The translations under genes and the position numbers were made by a program. Below the pieces are notes generated by a model. That model was given only the letters and a program-made list of their open reading frames with translations. It did not search any database and was not told the origin of the DNA. This document shows, in pieces, positions 1 to 5,126 of a DNA stretch of 5,126 nucleotides; the stretch's first letter is position 1; every line of letters begins with the position of its first letter. This DNA comes from CAZNQW01 sp964575225 (lineage in GTDB: Bacteria > Chloroflexota > Anaerolineae > JAAYZQ01): positions 1 through 5,126 of the forward strand of contig CAZNQW010000268.1 in the NCBI GenBank assembly GCA_964575225.1. Reading direction: 5' to 3'.

Positions 1-690
1 CACCTTCAAGGTGCGGGCGCACTCGGGACAGGTGGTGACGATCCGCTTGGCGCCGCTGGCCTGGAGCTGGGCGAGATTTTGCTCGGCGAGGGCGCGAAAG
101 GTCTGGACATCCCCCTGCCAGAGTTGATCGTGGCCGCAGCACCGCTCGTCGGCCAGGATCTGGGGCTCGATGCCCAAATGGTTGAGGAGCTTGACGGCCG
201 CCTGGGCGATGCGCACCCCCTCTATGGCCAACCCCTGAAACAGCGTGTCATAATAGGGCAGGCATCCCACGAAAAAGAGGGTATCCGACCTGTCCGATAC
301 CTTCAGGTCGGGGGTCAGCCAGCCCAGCCGGTTCTGGTGCATGTCGGCATGGGTCATCAGGCGGGCCCAGGTCTGGATGGCGTCGCCATGGGTGCACTCT
401 CCGCTGCGGGCCAGGTCCTGTGCCACCTGTCGCATGTCTCGCACAAACTCGGAGAACAGGACGTCGGAGGGGCACAGCTCGCTGCAGCGCTTGCAGGTCA
501 GGCAGGACCAAAACAGCAGGTCGTCCAGGACGTCCGCCGTGCGGCCCTCGATGGCCTTTTCGACCAGCAGGCGCGGGCTGGTGTATTCGCGGGTTTCCCA
601 GCGGGTGATGGGGCACACGGCGCTGCACTTGCCACATTCCAGGCAGTACCAGGCCCGATTCTTGCTGATGACGCTTTCCATGGTGTCCAT
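1..690 (-). CDS. HdrC-HdrB-like heterodisulfide reductase subunit (two [4Fe-4S] motifs plus CCG domain), 3' end outside the window
   Basis: The first 230 residues are visible and the frame runs off the left edge without a stop. Residues 1-80 are HdrC/GlpC-like, with two [4Fe-4S] motifs: C16, C19, C22, C26 (CLECGKCSAVCP) and C63, C66, C69, C73 (CLTCKRCSELCP). From about 135 an HdrB-like CCG domain begins: VGCLPYY (C143), ERCCGHD (C184, C185) and TCPECA (C221, C224). This fits the family pattern of a Cys, about 40 residues, CCG, about 34 residues, then CxxC. In HdrB two such motifs bind the noncubane [4Fe-4S] clusters that cleave the CoM-S-S-CoB disulfide; related proteins act on other disulfides or thiols. 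A second CCG motif should lie beyond the left edge. The start at 690 is 2 bases after the preceding stop and has AGGA 9 bases upstream; a second ATG at 681 is too far from it. The true substrate is unknown, since a bacterium is unlikely to use the methanogen heterodisulfide. Confidence 0.92.
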   Translation of the reverse strand, partial: MDTMESVISKNRAWYCLECGKCSAVCPITRWETREYTSPRLLVEKAIEGRTADVLDDLLFWSCLTCKRCSELCPSDVLFSEFVRDMRQVAQDLARSGECTHGDAIQTWARLMTHADMHQNRLGWLTPDLKVSDRSDTLFFVGCLPYYDTLFQGLAIEGVRIAQAAVKLLNHLGIEPQILADERCCGHDQLWQGDVQTFRALAEQNLAQLQASGAKRIVTTCPECARTLKV

Positions 691-692
691 AG

Positions 693-1079
693 CTAATGAT
701 CCTGCGCCAAACCGGCCACAAAGGCCTCGACCTTGGCGGAAAAGGTGTCGCCCTCACCGGCAGCGACCCAATCCAGTTGAAGCTGCTCGTCCCGCAGTCC
801 CAGCATCGAGGCCAGTTGTTTGGCCTGGTCGAACATCTCTTGGGCGCGGTTGTTGCCGAACTCGTAGTGACATTCGCCCGGTGGGCAGCCCAGCAATAGC
901 ACGCCATCGGCGCCCTTTTCAAAGGCCTTGAGGATGGTGCCGGTCGGAAGCCGGCCCAGGCACATCAGCCGGATGGGCCGGACGGAGGCCGAATAGCGGG
1001 CGCCCTGGGCCCCGGCCGTCTCCATGCCGCTGTAGGGGTTCCAGTTACAGGTAAAAACCACGACTCTAGGCTTTGTCAT
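693..1079 (-). CDS. MvhD/FrhD-family hydrogenase-type iron-sulfur subunit, CNWN variant
   Basis: This 128-residue small soluble protein belongs to the MvhD/FrhD delta-subunit family. In methanogens MvhD carries a [2Fe-2S] cluster and passes electrons between the hydrogenase and HdrA. Family hallmarks seen are VVVFTCNW near the N-terminus, RLMCLGR (C40), an AFEKGADGVLLLGC block, GCPPGECHYEFGN (C65, C70) and a C-terminal LDWVAAGEG. The usual CNWC motif reads CNWNPY here (C11, N14), so one of the familiar cysteines is replaced by Asn and four cysteines remain in all. The start ATG at 1079 lies 7 bases after the HdrA-like stop and immediately precedes the conserved core. Its ribosome binding site is weak (GGTAG, 7 bases upstream), so translation is probably coupled. 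An in-frame ATG at 1097 would add six residues and overlap the previous gene. Its place between HdrA-like and HdrCB-like genes, with no hydrogenase visible, suggests a linker role between redox modules. Confidence 0.9.
   Translation of the reverse strand: MTKPRVVVFTCNWNPYSGMETAGAQGARYSASVRPIRLMCLGRLPTGTILKAFEKGADGVLLLGCPPGECHYEFGNNRAQEMFDQAKQLASMLGLRDEQLQLDWVAAGEGDTFSAKVEAFVAGLAQDH
700..703 (-). promoter_or_regulatory. Ribosome binding site of the HdrCB-like gene
   Basis: AGGA on the minus strand sits 9 bases before the ATG at 690, inside the end of the MvhD-like gene. It favours the first ATG over the second one three codons downstream, which would be 18 bases away. Confidence 0.6.
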
Positions 1080-1086
1080 CGAGAAT

Positions 1087-4000
1087 CTACCAATCATCTC
1101 CCAGAATCTGTTCCAGCATGGCCTCCAACTGGCCGTCGGACGAGTAGCCGGCCGAGATGGCCCCCGACGGACAGTGGGCGGCGCAGGTGCCACAGCCGGT
1201 GCATAGGGCTGGATCGATCCATGAGGTGCGCTGCGTGTCGTCGCCCACCAGTTGCGGCGCGCCAAACTCGCAAATTTCGACGCAGGTGTTGCAGGCCCGG
1301 CATCGCGCCGGGTCGACCACCGCCCGCGTAGGTTCGCTGCGCAGAGCCACCTTTCCCAGCCAGGCGACGGCGCGCGCGGCGGCGGCTTGCCCTGCCAGGA
1401 TGGCGTCGGCCGAGGGCGGGCAGAAAAAGACGCCAGGCCGCTGGGTGTCGACCCCTGTGCGGGCGTCGGGCAGCCGCAACGGGTGGCCGTTGTTTTCGAC
1501 GGCAGCCAGGAGCGGGTCGAGTTCATCCGCCGTCGGCGCCAGGATCAAGGCCGCGCTGGCCCATTCCCGGTCGCCGTTCGCCAGGGCGTAGCGACCCTGG
1601 GCGCGCAGGACTCCCTCGGGCAGCGCCTCGGGTTGTTGGATGGCGATGCCCTGGGCCTCCAGAGCCTGGCGGCACGCCTGGGCGGCGGGCCCATGGCCCA
1701 AGATGGCGACAGAGCGTTCCACCGGCAGGGGATCGAATTGCCGGGGTTGTTGCAGGCGCACTTTTGCCACGGCCCCGGCGATCAGCGCGGTGGCCTTGGC
1801 CGTGGCTGCCTGGGGATCGTCGGCATGGGGCCAGGCGCACTGCTCGCGGATGTTGACAAATTCGAAAACCGGCCCTCCGGGGCGCTGGGTGGCAAAGATG
1901 CCCAAGTGGTCCTTGCAGCGGATGCGCTGGAATGTGCAGCTAAAGCACACCTGGTCAAACGCGCAGCAAGAGCAGGCCGCCAACACGACGTGGCTCAGGC
2001 TGTGGTCGTTGACGGCTTGTAGGATCGCTTCGGCGCCCTGGGGCAAACAGGAAAAGGGGACGGTCTGGGCGTGGGCGATGTCGGGCCAATGGCGGGCGTA
2101 CTCGCCGATCCGCTCCGTATCGACCGTGCGGGCAATCTGGTCGCCGCACTGGCACACAAACACCCCCACCCGAGGGGCTATGGGCCGGGCTATCGCGGTC
2201 GGGCGCGGCGCTGCGGGGTGGCTTTCGGCCAGCATGTCGTACAGGACCCGAGCGGCGGCGGCCGATCCGGACAAGGGGCTATCGGGCTCGATCCGGTAAA
2301 ATCCCGGCTCGTCGGGCAGGGGGCCCTGATCCCATGCGGGCGACGCGCCGGTGTGGATCACGGCTCCGATGGGCACATCGACGACCGCGCCCTTTTGCTC
2401 GTGGAGGATGGCGCCCGGCTTGCAGGCATATACGCAGGCCAGGCACTCGCTGCACGGCCCGCAGGCCAGGCAGCGACTGGCTTCGGCGATGGCCTGCTCG
2501 GCGGTGTAAGCCAGCTCCACTTCGGCGTAGGTGTCCAGCCGCTGGCTGAGGGGCAGGACGGGCGCGGGCACCCGGGGCTTTGGAGCCAGTTCCTCGGGGC
2601 TCATCGGCCGCAAAGAGACGGGCATCCCCTGGGTCGGATCGGGGGCCGCGTCGGCTTCCCTCCCGTTCAGGTAGGCGTCGATGGCCTGGGCGGTCCGCTT
2701 GCCCATGCCGATCACCTCGATGACGACCATCTTGTCGGTGGTCACCGCGTCGCCCGAGGCAAACACGCCGGGCCGCTGCGTCATAGAGCTGACAGGGTCG
2801 ACCACGATGCGCTCGGCGCGCGAGATGCCCAACCCATGCTCAGGCCCCAATAGGTCCATGTCGGGCGCCTGGCCGATGGCCGGCACGATTAGATCCAGAT
2901 CCAGCACAAATTCGCTGTCGGCAATGGGCCGGGGGCGGCGCCGTCCGCTCTCGTCGGGCTCGCCCAGCACCATGCGCTGGCATTCCAGGCCGATGATGCG
3001 CCCCTGGTCGTCGCCGATGATGCGGAGCGGGGAGACCAGATAGTCGATCTGGACCCCTTCCTCTTCGGCACCCTCGATCTCTTCGGGCGAGGCCGGCATC
3101 TCGGCGCGGCTGCGGCGATAGAGGATGCGCACGTCCTGGACGCCCAGGCGCCTGAGGGAGCGCGAGACGTCCATGGCTGTGTTGCCGCCTCCCAGCACCG
3201 CCACGCGGGTGGCTGCGCCGCGAGGCAGGGCGGCCGCGATGGCCTTGTGGCACTGCTCGTCGTCGAGCTGTTGCGCCAGGCCAATGTTCCTCAGCAGGTC
3301 GATGCCGTGCACCACGCCGGTCAGATCTTCGCCCGCGATGCGCATTTCGCGGCTTTTGTGGGCGCCGATGGCCAGGCACACGGCCTGATAGCCCATGGCA
3401 AAGAGGTCTTCCAGGCTGTGCGTTCCCCCTGGGCCGATGGCGGTGTTGAGCCGGATCTCGACGCCCATCTCCTCGATGGCCTGGTACTCGCCGGCAATGA
3501 CCTCCCGGGGCAGGCGGTACACGGGGATGCCTACGGCCATCATGCCGCCGATCACCGGCAATTTGTCAAAGACGGTGACCGGGTAGCCCATACGGGCCAG
3601 CTCGTGGGCCACGGCCATGCCGCCGGGGCCGGCGCCGACGATGGCCACCCGTTTGTCCTGGGTGGGCCTTTGCGGTTCCGCATGGGAGGCAGGGTTGGGG
3701 CCTTGGCGCCCGTGCTCGATCTCCCAGTCGGCCAAAAAGCGCTTGATGGGCCGGATGCCGACGGCTGTATCGACCTCGGCCCGGCGGCAGTTGAGTTCGC
3801 AGGGATGGGTGCAGATCCGGCCACAGATGCCGGGGAAAGGGATCGCCTCGCGGATCAGGTCGATGGCTTCCTGAAAGCGGCCTTTGGCCACCAGCGCCAC
3901 GTACCCCTGGGCGTGGATTCCGCCGGGGCAGGTGGCCGAGCAGGGCGCCCGGCCGATCTTTTCGATGACGGCGCAGTTGGGTTGGCCGCCCCAGGGCAAC

Positions 4001-4410
4001 AGGATCGCCTTGTGATCGGTGCCTGGCACGGTGACCGGACAGACCTCGATGCAGTCGCCGCAGGCGGTGCATTTGGTCAGGTCGATGTACCGGGGATGTT
4101 GCGACAGGGTCGCCCGCAGATGGGGCAGCGTTCCCTGGGTTTTTTGGATGCGCGTTTGGGTCCACACCCTCACGTTGGGATGCTTGGCCAGTTCGAGCAA
4201 GCGGGCATTCATCTGGGGCGAAAGGGCCCCCGGATCGCCCTCCGGGGAGGGAGAACTCCCCGGGGCGATAAAGGGTGACGGTTCGACCAGATGCACCGGA
4301 ATGCCGGAATCGGCCAGGTCGCAGGCCGCCTGCAGAGCCGCCACGCTGCTGCCCAGCACCAGCGCGCCCCGGCCCATCACGTTCTTTTGATCCACGCCCG
4401 AGCCGATCAT
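1087..4410 (-). CDS. HdrA-like / GltD(NfnB)-like multidomain FAD and iron-sulfur oxidoreductase fusion
   Basis: This 1107-residue cytoplasmic flavo-iron-sulfur protein is the likely electron-distributing core of the complex. Modules in order: a degenerate HdrA-type dinucleotide fold (about 14-85, with GSSVAA where GxGxxG is expected); an HdrA-type segment with PRYID and a [4Fe-4S] motif (C114, C117, C120, C124); a complete GltD-like module (about 146-600). In that module an N-terminal Fe-S domain has C157/C161 and C196, C200, C204, C208; an FAD motif GAGPGG is at 259-264; an NAD(P)H motif GGGNTAMD is at 407-414 with YRRSR at 431-435; and GVFASGDA is at 548-555. Next come a cysteine-rich ferredoxin-like motif (C647 to C663) and VGA-type strand, an HdrA N-terminal-type domain (CQCG at 753-756, NIREQCAW at 853-860), a second degenerate Rossmann fold (GHGPAA at 905-910), and a C-terminal 2x[4Fe-4S] ferredoxin (C1037-C1047, C1070-C1080). 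There is no signal peptide or membrane segment. The chosen ATG overlaps the upstream stop (ATGA) and has good ribosome binding sequences. The module order differs from canonical HdrA. Family assignment is firm; reaction and partners are inferred from context. Confidence 0.93.
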   Translation of the reverse strand: MIGSGVDQKNVMGRGALVLGSSVAALQAACDLADSGIPVHLVEPSPFIAPGSSPSPEGDPGALSPQMNARLLELAKHPNVRVWTQTRIQKTQGTLPHLRATLSQHPRYIDLTKCTACGDCIEVCPVTVPGTDHKAILLPWGGQPNCAVIEKIGRAPCSATCPGGIHAQGYVALVAKGRFQEAIDLIREAIPFPGICGRICTHPCELNCRRAEVDTAVGIRPIKRFLADWEIEHGRQGPNPASHAEPQRPTQDKRVAIVGAGPGGMAVAHELARMGYPVTVFDKLPVIGGMMAVGIPVYRLPREVIAGEYQAIEEMGVEIRLNTAIGPGGTHSLEDLFAMGYQAVCLAIGAHKSREMRIAGEDLTGVVHGIDLLRNIGLAQQLDDEQCHKAIAAALPRGAATRVAVLGGGNTAMDVSRSLRRLGVQDVRILYRRSRAEMPASPEEIEGAEEEGVQIDYLVSPLRIIGDDQGRIIGLECQRMVLGEPDESGRRRPRPIADSEFVLDLDLIVPAIGQAPDMDLLGPEHGLGISRAERIVVDPVSSMTQRPGVFASGDAVTTDKMVVIEVIGMGKRTAQAIDAYLNGREADAAPDPTQGMPVSLRPMSPEELAPKPRVPAPVLPLSQRLDTYAEVELAYTAEQAIAEASRCLACGPCSECLACVYACKPGAILHEQKGAVVDVPIGAVIHTGASPAWDQGPLPDEPGFYRIEPDSPLSGSAAAARVLYDMLAESHPAAPRPTAIARPIAPRVGVFVCQCGDQIARTVDTERIGEYARHWPDIAHAQTVPFSCLPQGAEAILQAVNDHSLSHVVLAACSCCAFDQVCFSCTFQRIRCKDHLGIFATQRPGGPVFEFVNIREQCAWPHADDPQAATAKATALIAGAVAKVRLQQPRQFDPLPVERSVAILGHGPAAQACRQALEAQGIAIQQPEALPEGVLRAQGRYALANGDREWASAALILAPTADELDPLLAAVENNGHPLRLPDARTGVDTQRPGVFFCPPSADAILAGQAAAARAVAWLGKVALRSEPTRAVVDPARCRACNTCVEICEFGAPQLVGDDTQRTSWIDPALCTGCGTCAAHCPSGAISAGYSSDGQLEAMLEQILGDDW

Positions 4411-5126
4411 CGCGGTTCCTGCTCCTCATGTTCCTGAAGCGCTTGAAGCCCTCGTTGGTAGCCTGCTTCGAACGCCCTCTCGTTGAGATCGACGGTTTTG
4501 GGCGGCACCGAATCGAGGATGGACAGGCGCATGGCCTCTTTGCGGATGCCGCCGACAATGGCGGTCCAAAAGCCGAGCATCACGGTATTGGCGCTGCGGC
4601 TGTTGCCCAATTCGGTGGCGATTTCGGTGGCAGGCAGGCCGTAGGTGACGATATCCGAGCGGTGATCCTCAGCCAGGGGGACCAGGCCCTCGTCGATCAG
4701 CAGCACGCCTCCGGGACGCAGGGTGTTCACATATTTGGTATAGGCGGCTTGCGACATAATGATCGCGCTGGCGGGCTCGATGATGTGGGGGTGGTGGATC
4801 GGCTCGCTGGCAAAGACGACCTGAGAGCCGGCCGACCCGCCGCGGGCCTCGGGGCCGTAGCTCTGGGTGAAGCAGGCTTCCAGCTTGTCAAAGATGGCAG
4901 CAGCCTGACCGACGATCTTGGCGGCGTTGATGATGCCCTGGCCCCCAAATCCCCCCAACTGCACTTCGGTGCGGGGCACATAGTCGGTCCGAGCTGGCAG
5001 GGTGGGGCGGCTATCCAGCGCCTCTCGTTCGGCCAGCCAGCGTTTCTCGCCGGTGCTGGCCAACCGGTCGATGGCCTGCTGCAGATTCGGTTTGGGCTCG
5101 TTGAGGAATTGGCCCTCGATGATCTG
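4407..5126 (-). CDS. 2-oxoacid:ferredoxin oxidoreductase gamma subunit (KorC/PorG type), apparent beta-gamma fusion, 5' end outside the window
   Basis: This is the gamma (catalytic-domain III) part of a thiamine-diphosphate 2-oxoacid:ferredoxin oxidoreductase, a cytoplasmic enzyme that decarboxylates a 2-oxoacid to acyl-CoA and reduces ferredoxin. Numbering from the right edge, 239 residues are visible. The family signatures RTEVQLGGFGGQGI (about residue 52 on) and SYGPEARGG (89-97) are clear, and the remainder fits a gamma subunit. The frame has no stop back to the window edge. Residues 1-21 (beginning IIEGQFLNEPKP) resemble the C-terminal tail of a beta subunit, so a beta-gamma fusion is likely. 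Third codon positions there are GC-rich, which supports real coding. The alternative is a separate gamma gene starting at GTG 4979-4977, giving 190 residues, a normal length for the family; no convincing ribosome binding site precedes it. A TTG at 5063 is less likely. The gene ends in TGA overlapping the next start by 4 bases (ATGA). The substrate (2-oxoglutarate, pyruvate or other) cannot be decided from this subunit. Confidence 0.9.
   Translation of the reverse strand, partial: QIIEGQFLNEPKPNLQQAIDRLASTGEKRWLAEREALDSRPTLPARTDYVPRTEVQLGGFGGQGIINAAKIVGQAAAIFDKLEACFTQSYGPEARGGSAGSQVVFASEPIHHPHIIEPASAIIMSQAAYTKYVNTLRPGGVLLIDEGLVPLAEDHRSDIVTYGLPATEIATELGNSRSANTVMLGFWTAIVGGIRKEAMRLSILDSVPPKTVDLNERAFEAGYQRGLQALQEHEEQEPR
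4417..4427 (-). promoter_or_regulatory. Ribosome binding site of the HdrA/GltD fusion gene
   Basis: Reading the minus strand, GAGGAG lies 11 bases and AGGA 6 bases before the ATG at 4410. Both lie inside the last codons of the upstream gene. Together with the ATGA stop/start overlap, they support this start and translational coupling of the 2-oxoacid oxidoreductase gene to the HdrA-like gene. Confidence 0.75.

Noticed and set aside
79..696. Plus-strand 205-codon frame opposite the HdrCB-like gene
   Set aside because: It is antisense to a gene with a full set of Fe-S and CCG motifs and has no recognisable domain itself.
1080..1086. Possible promoter or terminator between the HdrA-like and MvhD-like genes
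   Set aside because: The gap is only 7 bases with no hairpin plus T-run, so the genes are best read as one transcript.
4140..4145. Run of six A on the coding strand in the HdrA-like gene, a possible programmed frameshift or sequencing-error site
   Set aside because: The AAAAAAC heptamer is not in the codon phase needed for standard -1 slippage (the codons are CAA AAA ACC), and HdrA-like sequence continues in the same frame on both sides.
3247..4278. Long plus-strand open frame (343 codons) opposite the HdrA/GltD gene
   Set aside because: It lies fully antisense to a gene with clear family motifs, its translation is rich in Ala, Gly, Asp and His without recognisable motifs, and GC-rich DNA gives such antisense frames readily.
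3566..4558. Minus-strand 330-codon frame spanning the junction of the gamma subunit and HdrA-like genes
   Set aside because: It is an out-of-frame shadow of both genes, with an Arg/Pro/Gly-rich translation and no motifs.
1..5126. CRISPR arrays, tRNA or rRNA genes, insertion sequences, toxin-antitoxin or phage-defence genes
   Set aside because: The window is filled by four coding regions with metabolic redox motifs; no spaced direct repeats, RNA-gene hallmarks or transposase motifs were seen.

Overview
The window is a contiguous stretch of one operon, all on the minus strand, so transcription runs from right to left. Four genes are present and the two outer ones are cut by the window edges. 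Spacing is very tight: a 4-base ATGA overlap, then a 7-base gap, then a 2-base gap. No intergenic region is long enough to hold a promoter or terminator. DNA is GC-rich with strongly GC-biased third codon positions. The gene content (2-oxoacid:ferredoxin oxidoreductase, heterodisulfide-reductase-like subunits, many [4Fe-4S] motifs) points to an anaerobic bacterium. A Chloroflexota (Anaerolineae-like) or Desulfobacterota origin is my guess from the multi-domain fusions; the sequence does not settle it.

In transcription order: (1) 5126-4407, the gamma subunit of a 2-oxoacid:ferredoxin oxidoreductase (KorC/PorG type), apparently fused in frame to the C-terminus of a beta-type subunit that continues past the right edge. 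(2) 4410-1087, an 1107-residue fusion of HdrA-like flavin and iron-sulfur modules with a complete GltD/NfnB-like NAD(P)H:acceptor oxidoreductase module inserted near the N-terminus. (3) 1079-693, an MvhD/FrhD-family small iron-sulfur subunit whose first motif is CNWN rather than the usual CNWC. (4) 690 to the left edge, an HdrC-HdrB-like fusion with two [4Fe-4S] motifs followed by a CCG cysteine domain, cut within or just after the first CCG motif.

Taken together the genes look like one soluble redox complex. The 2-oxoacid oxidoreductase would exchange low-potential electrons. The HdrA/GltD fusion would supply flavin and NAD(P)H chemistry and several Fe-S relays. The MvhD-like protein would link modules. 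The HdrCB-like protein would carry a heterodisulfide-reductase-type catalytic site acting on an unknown disulfide or other acceptor. No hydrogenase or formate dehydrogenase gene is visible. Coupling of 2-oxoacid oxidation, NAD(P)(H) and disulfide reduction, possibly by flavin-based electron bifurcation or confurcation, is an inference from gene content and has not been demonstrated here. The most notable features are the rearranged, partly duplicated HdrA architecture, its degenerate HdrA-type flavin motifs beside intact GltD-type motifs, and an unusual cysteine-rich segment.
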